A stretch of DNA of 64,000 nucleotides from Stenotrophomonas maltophilia (GTDB lineage Bacteria; Pseudomonadota; Gammaproteobacteria; Xanthomonadales; Xanthomonadaceae): NCBI GenBank assembly GCA_002363385.1, contig DEVL01000004.1, forward strand, positions 363,179-427,178. The letters run 5' to 3'. This document shows positions 20,337 through 30,659 of this stretch, in pieces. Each line of letters starts with the position of its first letter. Position 1 is the first letter of the stretch. The notes beneath the pieces are model-generated. The model saw only the letters and a list, made by a program, of their open reading frames with translations, did not search any database and was not told the origin of the DNA. Both the position numbers and the translations under genes were made by a program.

Positions 20337-20840
20337 TCAGAGGTCGCCGAGGCGGGCCCCATCGACCGGCTTGGCCAGCCAGATCGCCAGATCGTTGCCG
20401 ATCGCATTGACCGTGCGCTCGAGCACATCGCACGAGCCCTTGAAGCCGGCAAACGCGCCACCGCGCGACACGCGGCGTGCGGTGACCGTGGCCACCTGCT
20501 GACCGTTCTCGAACAGCACGCCGCGCGCGGCGGCGGACTTGAAGTGGCCGATGAACGCATTGCCGGCGCTCTGCGCCTCCACCAGTTCCAGCTTCAATAC
20601 ATGTCCGCTGCCGGTGTTCACCGGATCACTGCCGAAGACGATGGTATTGCCATGCGCCGGGGCATTCTTGCCCAGCGCGGTCGCCAGCTGAGCGCCCATC
20701 CGGCACTCGGCCTTGATGTTCTCGGCGATGATCGCCGCGTCGTTGAACGGCACCGGATCCTGCACGTGGATCTCGGCCGCCATGACCGGCGTGGCACAGC
20801 ACAGCAGCGCAGCAACGGCTGCGCGCATCGAATGACGCAT
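20337..20840 (-). CDS. Secreted hypothetical protein
   Basis: Protein of 167 residues with a clear signal peptide (MRHSMRAAVAALLCCATPVMA, cleavage after AMA-like site near 21). The mature part contains two Cys residues (AECRMG, KGSCDV) that could form a disulfide, and a pattern suggesting a small alpha/beta periplasmic domain. The start at 20840 has AGGGGG upstream. No family is recognised. It is in line with folP downstream and the 61-residue membrane protein upstream. Confidence 0.75.
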   Translation of the reverse strand: MRHSMRAAVAALLCCATPVMAAEIHVQDPVPFNDAAIIAENIKAECRMGAQLATALGKNAPAHGNTIVFGSDPVNTGSGHVLKLELVEAQSAGNAFIGHFKSAAARGVLFENGQQVATVTARRVSRGGAFAGFKGSCDVLERTVNAIGNDLAIWLAKPVDGARLGDL

Positions 20841-20947
20841 GAAAGTCCCCCTGGAAAGTGTGTCGGCCGATCCCCCGGCCATGCCCGACCGCGGCATGCG
20901 ACGCGGGCATGCGCATCGTGCCCACTGACGGCCGCGCGCGCAAGCAC

Positions 20948-21133
20948 TCAGCGCTGGCGGCGCTTGCGCTCCACGTAGACGGTCTTGGCGATGCTCATCA
21001 GCACCCCTACCGCGATGCCGATGCCGGCGCCGAGCAGGAAGTTGTCGCGGGTCAGGCCGATGGCCACGCCGATCATCGTGGCGATCACCATTTCGGTGGT
21101 ATGCGAGATCGGCTGCGGTGGGGGTGCGGACAT
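20948..21133 (-). CDS. Small membrane protein, function unknown
   Basis: Protein of 61 residues with two hydrophobic segments (MVIATMIGVAIGL and LLGAGIGIAVGVLMSIA) and a basic C-terminus (YVERKRRQR), so two transmembrane helices or one helical hairpin. The start at 21133 (MSAPPPQP) has TGGAG five bases before it, better than the upstream in-frame Met. It lies between ftsH and the secreted protein on the same strand, after the ftsH terminator. No function is proposed. Confidence 0.65.
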   Translation of the reverse strand: MSAPPPQPISHTTEMVIATMIGVAIGLTRDNFLLGAGIGIAVGVLMSIAKTVYVERKRRQR

Positions 21134-21189
21134 GGCGACTCCAGAACGGGAACGAAAACAGAGCGACATTATGACCCGCCGGAAACGAA

Positions 21190-21213
21190 GAAGGCCGGGT
21201 TTCCCCGGCCTTC
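21190..21213 (-). terminator. Terminator after ftsH
   Basis: A perfect 10-bp stem GAAGGCCGGG / CCCGGCCTTC with a GAAA tetraloop (minus strand) is followed by TTCGTTT. It lies 20 bp past the ftsH stop codon. Confidence 0.82.
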
Positions 21214-21233
21214 GTCACTTACGTGGGCACCAC

Positions 21234-23177
<1,944 letters not shown>

Positions 23178-23230
23178 CCTCATTGGCTCCGGTGTTCCTC
23201 TAATTCCTGACGCGATTCGTATGGTTGAGC

Positions 23231-23863
23231 TTACTTGATCTGCGCGCGTTTTCCCTGCCCCAAGGCGTACACCTCGGGCGAGCGCTTACGGGACGCTTCA
23301 GGCTTGCGGATCACCACTTTGTCGTACCGGCGGCGCATCTCGCGCACGTAGTCGTCAAAGCCCACGCCCTGGAACAGCTTGATCAGGAACGCGCCACCGG
23401 GCTTGAGATGGTTGTCGGCAAAATCCAACGCCAACTCCGCCAGGTGCATCATCCGCGGTTGGTCCACCGCGTCCATTCCACTCTTATTGGGGGCCATATC
23501 CGAGAGCACAAGGTCTACCGGCTGATCCCCCAGCAGGGCTTCGAACTCCGATAGAACGGCTTGCTCCCTGAAGTCACCGTGAAGGAACTCCACACCCGCC
23601 AGCGGCGGCATCTCAAGGATGTCCAGGGCCAGCACCCGGCCGGTGTCCCCGATCTGACGGCGGACCTGCTGGGACCAGCCGCCCGGGGCGGCGCCCAGGT
23701 CGACCACCACCATGTGCGGCTTCAGCAGCCGATCCCGCTGCAGCAGCTCCTCCAGCTTGTAGGCCGCGCGCGAGCGCATGCCCTCGGCCTGGGCCTTCTT
23801 CACGAAGGGGTCGGCGAAGTGCTCTTTCAACCAGCGTTGACTGCTTTTGCTACGGGTTGCCAT
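23231..23863 (-). CDS. rlmE: 23S rRNA (uridine-2552-2'-O) methyltransferase RlmE (FtsJ)
   Basis: Protein of 210 residues. It methylates the ribose of U2552 in the A-loop of 23S rRNA, using S-adenosylmethionine. The SAM site VDLGAAPGGWSQ, the catalytic Lys-Asp-Lys-Glu elements (Lys in AAYKLEELLQ, Asp in LVLSDMAPNKSG, Lys in FLIKLFQG) and the N-terminal SSQRWLKEHFADPFVKKAQ are typical. It lies immediately upstream of ftsH, the standard rlmE-ftsH pair, and is divergent from yhbY (66-bp gap). Confidence 0.97.
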   Translation of the reverse strand: MATRSKSSQRWLKEHFADPFVKKAQAEGMRSRAAYKLEELLQRDRLLKPHMVVVDLGAAPGGWSQQVRRQIGDTGRVLALDILEMPPLAGVEFLHGDFREQAVLSEFEALLGDQPVDLVLSDMAPNKSGMDAVDQPRMMHLAELALDFADNHLKPGGAFLIKLFQGVGFDDYVREMRRRYDKVVIRKPEASRKRSPEVYALGQGKRAQIK

Positions 23864-23928
23864 TGAGATGCGGGTCGGATGGGGAGGTCATGATACCCTG
23901 ATCGCCCCAGTTAACCGCTTGTTCCTGA

Positions 23929-24234
23929 ATGGCTATCGCCCTGACGTCTTCCCAAACCCGTTTCCTCCGCGGCCACGCGCATGATCTGAAAGCCCTGCTC
24001 CAGATCGGCGGCAAAGGGGTGACACCGGCCTTCCTGGCTGAGCTGGAAGAGGTGCTGGAGCGCCACGAGCTGATCAAGGTCAAGGTCGCCGCCGAAGACC
24101 GCGAGGCCCGTGACGCCATCATCGCCGAGCTGGTCGGTGCCAGCGAGAGCGCGCTGGTGCAGCGTATCGGTCATGTGGCCGTGCTGTACCGTCCGAGCAA
24201 GGAACAGCGCCAGATCGTCCTGCCGCGCGGCTGA
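23929..24234 (+). CDS. yhbY: YhbY-family ribosome assembly RNA-binding protein
   Basis: Protein of 101 residues with a single CRM domain. The domain is seen from FLRGHAHDLKALLQIGGKGVTPAFLAEL to the GHVAVLYRPSKEQRQIVLPRG end; the GxxG loop lies in IGGKG. YhbY binds pre-50S particles and assists assembly. It is divergent from rlmE, another 50S maturation gene, which supports the role. The ATG at 23929 gives the normal N-terminus. Confidence 0.94.
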   Translation: MAIALTSSQTRFLRGHAHDLKALLQIGGKGVTPAFLAELEEVLERHELIKVKVAAEDREARDAIIAELVGASESALVQRIGHVAVLYRPSKEQRQIVLPRG

Positions 24235-24247
24235 TCCCGGAACGCCC

Positions 24248-24622
24248 ATGCAGCTGAGCCACGAAATCCCCGATTACGCCTACGCCCTGCGCGCCGCCGA
24301 TGGCCGCAGCGCGAAGGTGAATGACCGGACGTTGGCCGACAGTTTCATCCTGGCCCCGGATACGCTGATCGAAGCCTGGCCGGTGACCGACATCGCCCAG
24401 CTCACGCCCGAGCACCTGCAGCCGGTGCTGGCATTGAATCCGGCGCTGGTGGTACTGGGCACGGGCGACACCCAGGTGTTCCCGCCCGCTGCGGTCATGG
24501 CGGCCTGCCTGACCCGCGGAATCGGCCTGGAAGTGATGAACAACCCCGCCGCCGCGCGGACGTTCAACATCCTCGCCAGCGAGGGTCGCAAGGTGGCCGC
24601 GGCCTTCATCCTGAAGGGGTGA
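24248..24622 (+). CDS. Mth938-like domain-containing protein (DUF498)
   Basis: Protein of 124 residues with the compact Mth938/NDUFAF3 fold. Recognisable parts are FILAPDTLIEAWPVTDIAQLTPEHL and the PALVVLGTGDTQVFPP strand-turn, followed by GIGLEVMNNPAAARTFNILASEGRKVAAAFIL. Bacterial members are widespread, and eukaryotic NDUFAF3 assists complex I assembly; the bacterial function is not established. It lies 13 bp downstream of yhbY and is probably co-transcribed. It is followed by a strong bidirectional terminator. Confidence 0.9.
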   Translation: MQLSHEIPDYAYALRAADGRSAKVNDRTLADSFILAPDTLIEAWPVTDIAQLTPEHLQPVLALNPALVVLGTGDTQVFPPAAVMAACLTRGIGLEVMNNPAAARTFNILASEGRKVAAAFILKG

Positions 24623-24641
24623 GACCGCGCGTTTCGTTCAG

Positions 24642-24670
24642 AAAAGGCCGCCCTGAGAGGCGGCCTTTTT
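24642..24670. terminator. Bidirectional Rho-independent terminator
   Basis: A perfect 11-bp stem AAAAGGCCGCC / GGCGGCCTTTT with a CTGAGA loop and A/T tracts on both sides, placed between the convergent Mth938-domain gene and nlpD. Confidence 0.92.
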
Positions 24671-24675
24671 CGTTC

Positions 24676-25458
24676 TTACTTCGGCGGCAGATACATCAAC
24701 GGATCGACCGGCTTGCCGTTGTAGCGGATCTCGAAGTGCAGCATGTCGCGCGCCGCGCCGGTGCGGCCCATCTCCGCGATCTGCTCGCCCGCCTTCACGC
24801 TCTGGCCTTCGTTGACCAGTCGCTTGCGGTTGTGGCCATAGGCTGACAACCACTGATCGCTGTGCTTGATGATGATCAGCTCGCCAAAACCGACCAGACC
24901 GGCACCGGAGTACACCACCACGCCGGCAGCCGTCGCACGGACCGGCTGGCCACTGGTGCCGGCAATGTCCACGCCCTGCTTGGTCGCTTCACCGGCGACG
25001 AAACGACCGACGATCGCGCCATCGGCCGGCCAGCGCCAGCTGATGTTGCTCTTGATCGCGGTGGTCGGTGCCGGGGTCGCAGCCGGTGCACCGGTGCCCG
25101 GGCGCGGCGCGGTGACCACGGTGGTCGGCGCGCGGGCGGGACTGCCACCCGTGCCGCCCGGATACAGCCGCAGCGACTGGCCGGGATAGATCGTGTACGG
25201 CTCGGCCAGCCCGTTCCAGGCGGCCAGATCGCGCGGGGTGATGTTGTGGATGCGCGCGAGTGCATACAGCGTGTCGCCACGGCGGACGACAGCGGTCTGG
25301 CCGGGCTTGGCCACCGAGGTCTGCGGGGTGGTGTGGGCCACACGGCCGCCCGAACCCGAAGGCCGCACCACGGTGGCGGTGCCACAGGCGCTCAGCGCCG
25401 ACACCACCAGCAGCAGCGCGCCGGTGCGCACTCCCTTGCTCAAACGATCAGCACTCAT
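24676..25458 (-). CDS. nlpD: NlpD-type murein hydrolase activator (LysM + degenerate LytM)
   Basis: Protein of 260 residues. A lipoprotein signal ends in LSAC (about residue 25). A LysM peptidoglycan-binding repeat follows (VVRRGDTLYALARIHNITPRDLAAWNGL), then a Pro/Ala/Thr linker and a C-terminal LytM/M23 domain. Metal ligands are missing: the first His site reads KQGVDIAG and the HxH motif is LHFE. This is typical of NlpD, which activates AmiC amidase at the septum instead of cutting peptidoglycan. The start at 25458 overlaps the upstream gene by four bases (ATGA). Neighbours surE and pcm agree with the conserved surE-pcm-nlpD order. Confidence 0.92.
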   Translation of the reverse strand: MSADRLSKGVRTGALLLVVSALSACGTATVVRPSGSGGRVAHTTPQTSVAKPGQTAVVRRGDTLYALARIHNITPRDLAAWNGLAEPYTIYPGQSLRLYPGGTGGSPARAPTTVVTAPRPGTGAPAATPAPTTAIKSNISWRWPADGAIVGRFVAGEATKQGVDIAGTSGQPVRATAAGVVVYSGAGLVGFGELIIIKHSDQWLSAYGHNRKRLVNEGQSVKAGEQIAEMGRTGAARDMLHFEIRYNGKPVDPLMYLPPK

Positions 25459-26069
25459 GCGAACTTCGCTCTCCATACAAGCCAGGCCACCAGCACGACC
25501 ACCAGCGCGGTCGCGATCCAGCCCAGCGGTTCAATCCAACGGCGCAGCGCAGCTTCCGCGCGCGGCCCGCCAATACGAATGACCGCCGCCAGCACGTATA
25601 CGCGCTTGCCACGGCCGATCAACATGCTCAGGAAATACTGCGGCAACGGCACGCCGACGATACCCGATGCCCATGTGAAGACCTTCATCGGGATCGGCAT
25701 GAAGCCGCCCAGCACCAGGAAGGTGAACACTGCCCACGGCGACTCGGCCATCTTGGCCTGCACGATGGCGATGCCACCTTCGATGCTGCTGAGCATGCCC
25801 AGCGCGGCAAAGACCGGCTTGAGGGCTTCGAAGGCGAAGTGACCCAGGGCGTAACCGACCAGCGCGCCAGCCATGGAGCCGATCAGACTGAGCGTGGCGA
25901 ACCACCAGCCGCGTTTGGGCTGCGCGACGCACATCGGCGCGAGCATCACCTCGGGCATCACCGGGAAGATGATGGCCTCGATGAAACTCAATACCGTCAG
26001 ATAGGTCGGGGCGCGCTCGTGTGCGGCCCACTTCATTGCCCGCTCGTACAGCGGACCAAAAATCTTCAT
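25455..26069 (-). CDS. DedA/YqaA-family membrane protein
   Basis: Protein of 204 residues of the SNARE-associated/DedA superfamily, closest to the YqaA branch. It has hydrophobic segments near 20-45, 50-75, 105-135 and 175-200, with the conserved amphipathic motif GGFMPIPMKVFTWASG (the re-entrant loop; F/Y-xxxR and G-xxx-G-like features). The superfamily includes undecaprenyl-phosphate and phospholipid flippases; the substrate is unknown here. The start MKIFGPLYER at 26069 has AAGGAG upstream. Its stop overlaps the nlpD start, so the two are translationally coupled. Confidence 0.9.
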   Translation of the reverse strand: MKIFGPLYERAMKWAAHERAPTYLTVLSFIEAIIFPVMPEVMLAPMCVAQPKRGWWFATLSLIGSMAGALVGYALGHFAFEALKPVFAALGMLSSIEGGIAIVQAKMAESPWAVFTFLVLGGFMPIPMKVFTWASGIVGVPLPQYFLSMLIGRGKRVYVLAAVIRIGGPRAEAALRRWIEPLGWIATALVVVLVAWLVWRAKFA

Positions 26070-26088
26070 GACGCAACGCTCCTTGGAA

Positions 26089-26766
26089 TCAGTCCAGCAT
26101 GCCAGACAGCAGCGGTACGAACGTGACCGGTGCCAGTACCTGCTGTTCAACACTGCCGTCATCGCGACGGGTCAACTGGATCAGCGACTGCGCGCCGGGG
26201 CCACCGACCGGGGCAACCAGGCGGCCACCGACGGCAAGCTGCTCGACCAGCGCATCGACCAGCGCCGATGCGGCCGCGGTCACCACGATCGCATCGTACG
26301 GGCCATGCTCGGCCCAGCCGACGCGGCCGTCGTCATGTTTGCTGCGGATGTTCATGCCCAACGCCCGGAAGCGCTTGCGTGCCTGGCGCAGCAGGTCGCC
26401 GATGCGCTCGACCGTGTAGACCTCCAGCCCGATCGCGCCCAGCACGGCAGCCTGATAGCCCGAGCCGGTACCCACTTCCAGCACCGTCTTCGGCGCGGAC
26501 TGCAGCACCGCTTCGGTCATGCGCGCCACCACCCACGGTTGCGAAATGGTCTGGCCATGGCCGATTGGCAGCGCGGTGTCTTCATAGGCGCGCGAGGCCA
26601 GCGCTTCATCGATGAACAGATGACGCGGCACCACACGGATCGCATTGAGGGTGGCTTCGTCGGTGATGCCGGCGTCGCGCAGGCGGTCGACCAGACGATC
26701 GCGGACACGCTGGGAGGTCATGCCGATGCCGACGGCTTCGGGCTGCAGGCGCAGGCGCGGGCTCAT
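26089..26766 (-). CDS. pcm: Protein-L-isoaspartate O-methyltransferase
   Basis: Protein of 225 residues that repairs isoaspartyl residues in aged proteins using SAM. The substrate loop GHGQTISQPWVVARM, SAM motif I VLEVGTGSGYQAAVLG and the IVVTAAASALVDAL segment are canonical. The start at 26766 overlaps the surE stop by four bases (ATGA). A second in-frame Met (MTSQRVRDRL) 15 residues later is an alternative start. Confidence 0.96.
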   Translation of the reverse strand: MSPRLRLQPEAVGIGMTSQRVRDRLVDRLRDAGITDEATLNAIRVVPRHLFIDEALASRAYEDTALPIGHGQTISQPWVVARMTEAVLQSAPKTVLEVGTGSGYQAAVLGAIGLEVYTVERIGDLLRQARKRFRALGMNIRSKHDDGRVGWAEHGPYDAIVVTAAASALVDALVEQLAVGGRLVAPVGGPGAQSLIQLTRRDDGSVEQQVLAPVTFVPLLSGMLD

Positions 26767-27542
26767 GCCGGCCGATCCAGTGCGGCGGTCAACCCACCCA
26801 CCCAGCTGGCCACCTTCTCCAGCGCCTGGTAGCGCGTGAGATCGACCTGGATCGGGGTGATGGAGATATACCCGTTGCGCACCGCATGGAAGTCCGTGCC
26901 GGGGCCGGAATCCTGCTCGCGCCCGGCCGGGCCGATCCAGAACACCTGGTTGCCGCGCGGGTCGCACTGGGCGATGCAGCCTTCAGCGCGGTGCCGGTTG
27001 CCCAGGCGGGTCACTTCAAACCCTCGCACCTCGCTCCACGGCAGGTCCGGCACGTTGACGTTGAGGATGGTGTCAGCGGGCAGCGGATCGGCCTTGAGGC
27101 GGGTCACGATCTCGACCGCGGCGCGCGCGGCGGTCTCGAAATGGCGCGGCTCGTGATTGTGCGTGACCAGCGACATCGCCACCGCTGGCAGCCCCAGGAA
27201 ACGCCCTTCCATCGCCGCCGAGACGGTGCCGGAGTAGATGACGTCGTCGCCGAGATTGGCCGCGTTGTTGATGCCCGACACCACCATGTCCGGCTCGTAC
27301 TCGAGCATGCCGGTCAGGGCCAGGTGCACGCAGTCGGTGGGGGTGCCGGCCACCGAGCAGGTGTAGTGGTCGATACGCTTCATGCGGATCGGCAGGTCCA
27401 GGGTCAGCGAATTGCTGGCCCCGGAACGATCACGATCCGGCGCGACCACGGTCACTTCATGCCCGGCGTCACGCAAACCCGTGGCGAGCATCTTGATGCC
27501 CGGTGCATCGACACCGTCGTCGTTGCTGACCAGAATCCGCAT
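26763..27542 (-). CDS. surE: 5'/3'-nucleotidase SurE
   Basis: Protein of 259 residues, a stationary-phase survival nucleotidase that removes phosphate from nucleoside monophosphates. Metal-site motifs NDDGVDAPGI at the N-terminus, APDRDRSGASNSLTL and VSGINNAANLGDDVIYSGTV are intact, with the C-terminal TPIQVDLTRY. MRILVSNDD at 27542 is the family start; longer in-frame extension has no similarity. First gene of the surE-pcm-DedA-nlpD chain; rpoS, which follows in E. coli, is not next to nlpD here. Confidence 0.97.
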   Translation of the reverse strand: MRILVSNDDGVDAPGIKMLATGLRDAGHEVTVVAPDRDRSGASNSLTLDLPIRMKRIDHYTCSVAGTPTDCVHLALTGMLEYEPDMVVSGINNAANLGDDVIYSGTVSAAMEGRFLGLPAVAMSLVTHNHEPRHFETAARAAVEIVTRLKADPLPADTILNVNVPDLPWSEVRGFEVTRLGNRHRAEGCIAQCDPRGNQVFWIGPAGREQDSGPGTDFHAVRNGYISITPIQVDLTRYQALEKVASWVGGLTAALDRPA

Positions 27543-27728
27543 CTGCGATTTAACCGCTTGATTTTTCAAGACTTCGATTCCATCACTTCCCACTGTTGGC
27601 GGCGGTGGCCCTGCCCCTTCCGGAGCGGGACGACCGCGCAAGTGCGTCCGCTATTGTGCCGCAAGCAGACAGATCGTCCTACCCCGATAACGGTAGGCAT
27701 CGCCCCTCCTGCCCATTAGGCTGTACGC

Positions 27729-28268
27729 ATGTCACATCCTGAAGACGAAGATCCTGCGGCGCTGTTCCGCGCCGCCATCGGCGAGGTCACGCCGCTGCGC
27801 AAGGTGGTCACGCCCCCGCCGGCCACGCCGCGGCCGAAGCCCCGCGCGCGGATGGCCGAGCAGGATGAACAGGAGGCGCGGGGGGAGTTTGCCCGGCTGC
27901 TGCGTGACAGCGCGCCGCTGGAAGCCGGTGATACCGCAAGCTACCGGCGCGAGAATCTGCCGCCACGGATGTTCCAGCGGCTCAAGCGAGGCCAGTATTC
28001 CGTGCAGGACGAACTGGACCTGCATGGTGCGACCGTGGCCCAGGCCGAGGCGCTGGTCCGGCAGTTCCTGATGGAAGCGCACGCGCACGACTATGGCTGC
28101 GTGCGCATCATCCATGGCAAGGGGCTGCAGTCCGACGGCGGCGCACCGGTGCTGAAGAACCTGGTGGATCGCCTGCTGCGGCTGCGCAATGACGTGCTGG
28201 CGTTCCATTCCGCGCCTGCCGGCCAAGGCGGGACGGGCGCGGTGCTGGTGCTGCTGAGCAACCGGTAA
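27729..28268 (+). CDS. Smr-domain protein (SmrA-like)
   Basis: Protein of 179 residues with a C-terminal Smr domain: the LDLHG motif (QDELDLHGATVAQAEALVRQFL) and the HGKG motif (CVRIIHGKGLQS) are intact. The N-terminal 90 residues are charged and low-complexity. Stand-alone Smr proteins are endonucleases acting on DNA or RNA, and E. coli SmrB cleaves mRNA at collided ribosomes. Which of these applies is not decided by the sequence. It is divergent from surE with a 186-bp intergenic region and followed by SMAG repeats. Confidence 0.92.
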   Translation: MSHPEDEDPAALFRAAIGEVTPLRKVVTPPPATPRPKPRARMAEQDEQEARGEFARLLRDSAPLEAGDTASYRRENLPPRMFQRLKRGQYSVQDELDLHGATVAQAEALVRQFLMEAHAHDYGCVRIIHGKGLQSDGGAPVLKNLVDRLLRLRNDVLAFHSAPAGQGGTGAVLVLLSNR

Positions 28269-28302
28269 CGACGGAGCCGGGATCAACGCCACGCACCGCG
28301 CG

Positions 28303-28380
28303 GTAGAGCCGACCAACGATCGGCTCTACGCAATTATCGGTGCCGGGAGGGAAGGCCGCCGACCAGCGGTCGGCGCTAGG
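28303..28380. repeat. SMAG/REP-like palindromes between smr gene and truD
   Basis: 28303-28330 is bounded by GTAG and CTAC and pairs GTAGAGCCGA with TCGGCTCTAC. 28358-28380 holds CCGACC-AGC-GGTCGG with a CTAG end. The pair lies between convergent genes and is the GACC-core subtype. Confidence 0.72.
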
Positions 28381-28384
28381 CAGC

Positions 28385-29431
28385 TCAGGTATCGGCCTGG
28401 CTGGCGTCTTCCACCGGCCCCAGCTCGTGCAGCACCGCCGTGGCATAGCAGCCCGGCGGCAACGCGAAGCTGAGTTCCAGCACGTCCGCCGCCAGCCACT
28501 GATGCTGCAGCATGGCCGGACGCAGGCGCAGCGCGCGACGTTCCTGCTTCAGGCGGGCGCTTTCCAGGCCGGCGCGCAGTGCAAGCGACTGTTCATCGGC
28601 GACAGCGCCCAGCTCCAGCTCCGCGGCGGCACCGGTGCTGCGCAGCTCACCTTCGCCCCACAACGGGCCGCTGGGATGAATATCGAAGCGTCCGAGGCGA
28701 TCAGCCAGCAGATCCGTCCACGGCTCCGGGCCGAACACACTGCGGCTGCCATCGAGCATCCAGACCTCGCCGTCCAGCGGGGTGTCCCAGTTGCCCTGCT
28801 CCACGCGCGCCGCCAGCACCTGGTTGAACAGTGCAGAGCGCGCGGCCGAGAGCAGCAGCGAGCGCTGATCGGGCCGCATGCGGCGGCCACCGAACATCGC
28901 CAGCGCGGCCGGTACGTTGCCACCATCGCGACCGAAGCGCTGCTCACCGAACCAGTTCGGCAGGCCGCGCGAGGCGATATGGGACAGGCGCTCTTCGATG
29001 GCTGCGGCATCGCCGCGCACATCGCGCACATCGCGCAGCACCAGCTTGAAGCGGTTGCCAGCCAGAGCACCGCGCTGCAGTTTGCGGTTGTGCCAGGTCG
29101 ACTCGATCACTTCGATCTCATCGGAGGCCAGCAGCGCCGGATCCGGCGCCACGCGCTTGGGCAGGTGCACGCTGAAGCGCTGCGTGGTGACCGCGTGGCG
29201 ATCCTTCATGCCGGCGTAGCTGACCCCCATGTCCGGCAGCCCGGCCCACTTGGCCAGCACCTTGGCGACGTGCACGGTATTGGCGCCGCGCTTGCGGATC
29301 GTCAACAGCAGGTGCTCGCCCTCGCCGCTCGGCTCGAACGCCGGCAGTTCGTCGACCTGGAAATCCTCGGGCGTGCTGCGGATCTTCGCGCTGAGCAGCG
29401 GCGCACCGAACGCCAGCGGCAACGGGATCAC
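28385..29431 (-). CDS. truD: tRNA pseudouridine(13) synthase TruD
   Basis: Protein of 348 residues that makes pseudouridine 13 in tRNA-Glu and others. The catalytic-Asp segment SYAGMKDRHAVTTQRFSV, the N-terminal KIRSTPEDFQVDELPAFEPSGEGEH and the NWFGEQRFGRDGGN motif are diagnostic. The start is GTG at 29431 and overlaps the ispF stop (GTGA), so coupled translation is expected. The gene order ispD-ispF-truD-surE matches enterobacteria, except that the Smr gene is inserted on the opposite strand. Confidence 0.96.
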   Translation of the reverse strand: MIPLPLAFGAPLLSAKIRSTPEDFQVDELPAFEPSGEGEHLLLTIRKRGANTVHVAKVLAKWAGLPDMGVSYAGMKDRHAVTTQRFSVHLPKRVAPDPALLASDEIEVIESTWHNRKLQRGALAGNRFKLVLRDVRDVRGDAAAIEERLSHIASRGLPNWFGEQRFGRDGGNVPAALAMFGGRRMRPDQRSLLLSAARSALFNQVLAARVEQGNWDTPLDGEVWMLDGSRSVFGPEPWTDLLADRLGRFDIHPSGPLWGEGELRSTGAAAELELGAVADEQSLALRAGLESARLKQERRALRLRPAMLQHQWLAADVLELSFALPPGCYATAVLHELGPVEDASQADT

Positions 29432-29925
29432 AGGGCCACCAACAGCACGCTGGCCTGGGCAGCGATACCCTCGCTGCGGCCGGTGAAGCCCAGCTTTTCC
29501 GAGGTGGTGGCCTTCACGCTCACACAGTCCAACGCGATGCCGAGCACGCCAGCGATGCGCTCACGCATGGCCAGCGCGTGCGGGCCGACCTTGGGCCGCT
29601 CGCAGATCACGGTGATGTCGGTGTTGCCAACCTGCCAGCCGCGCTCACGCAACAGCCCGTTGCAATGATCCAGCAGGTGGGCGCTGTCGGCGCCCTTCCA
29701 GCGCATGTCGGTCGGCGGGAAATGCACGCCGATGTCGCCCAGTGCCAGCGCACCGAGCATCGCATCGCACAGCGCATGCAGGATCACATCGCCGTCGCTG
29801 TGCGCGAGCACGCCGCAGGTGTGCGCGACGCGGATACCGCCGAGCATGACGTGGTCGCCCTCGCCGAAGGCATGGACGTCGTAGCCCTGTCCGATGCGGA
29901 AGGGAGGAAACTGGGGCGTGGTCAT
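29428..29925 (-). CDS. ispF: 2-C-methyl-D-erythritol 2,4-cyclodiphosphate synthase
   Basis: Protein of 165 residues in the non-mevalonate isoprenoid pathway, trimeric with a zinc site. The zinc ligands lie in YDVHAFG (Asp, His) and AHSDGDVILHALCDAMLGA (His). The C-terminal TTSEKLGFTGRSEGIAA is the family signature. It lies 38 bp downstream of ispD and overlaps truD by four bases. Confidence 0.97.
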   Translation of the reverse strand: MTTPQFPPFRIGQGYDVHAFGEGDHVMLGGIRVAHTCGVLAHSDGDVILHALCDAMLGALALGDIGVHFPPTDMRWKGADSAHLLDHCNGLLRERGWQVGNTDITVICERPKVGPHALAMRERIAGVLGIALDCVSVKATTSEKLGFTGRSEGIAAQASVLLVAL

Positions 29926-29963
29926 TGCGAAAAACCTGCGGTTGGGTGCGGCGCGTGCGGACG

Positions 29964-30659
29964 TCAGGGGTCGCGACGCGACAACACGAATTCGAAACGG
30001 GACAGATCAGCCGGGGTGGTGACCTTGAAGTTGTCTTCGCTGCCTTCCACCAGCAGCGGGCGCAGCCCCTGGCGCTCCATGGCCATGGCCTCGTCGGTGA
30101 CCTCCACGCCGGCGTCGGCCGCTTCCTGCAGCGCGCGCGCCAACTGGTGGCGGCGGAACAGCTGCGGGGTCAGCGCACGCCACAGGCGTTCACGCGGCTC
30201 GGTGGCATCGATACCACCGTCATCGCCGGCACGCTTGAGCGTGTCGCGAACCGGTGCGGCCAGGATCGCGCCGACCGGGTCGGCACGGCCGACTTCCAGC
30301 AGGCGACCGAGATCGGCCGCAGCCAGGTTCGGACGCGCGGCGTCGTGCACCAGTACGAAATCATCGGCGCGCACGTCATCGGGCAACGCACGCAGGCCGG
30401 CCAGCACCGAGCCGGCGCGGGTCGTACCGCCGATGCAGGTCAGAATGGGTTTGTCCGCCAGTGACTGCCAGCCCGGCCAATCGGCATCGTTTTCGGCGAC
30501 CACCACCATCACCCCGGCAACGACCGGGTGCGAGAGGAGTGCCTCGAGGGTATGGGCCAGCAACACGCGGTCGCCAGCCAGCAGATACTGTTTCGGCGTG
30601 GGCCCGCCGAAGCGGGTGCCACGGCCGGCAGCAGGCACCACCGCCCAGATGCCCGCCAT
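29964..30659 (-). CDS. ispD: 2-C-methyl-D-erythritol 4-phosphate cytidylyltransferase
   Basis: Protein of 231 residues catalysing CTP-dependent formation of CDP-methylerythritol in the MEP pathway. The nucleotide loop VPAAGRGTRFGGPTPKQYLL, the VLVHDAARPN motif, the RDTLKR and TDEAMAMER segments and the terminal FKVTTPADL are intact. Its ATG shares one base with the ftsB stop (TGATG). The ftsB-ispD-ispF order is standard. Confidence 0.97.
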   Translation of the reverse strand: MAGIWAVVPAAGRGTRFGGPTPKQYLLAGDRVLLAHTLEALLSHPVVAGVMVVVAENDADWPGWQSLADKPILTCIGGTTRAGSVLAGLRALPDDVRADDFVLVHDAARPNLAAADLGRLLEVGRADPVGAILAAPVRDTLKRAGDDGGIDATEPRERLWRALTPQLFRRHQLARALQEAADAGVEVTDEAMAMERQGLRPLLVEGSEDNFKVTTPADLSRFEFVLSRRDP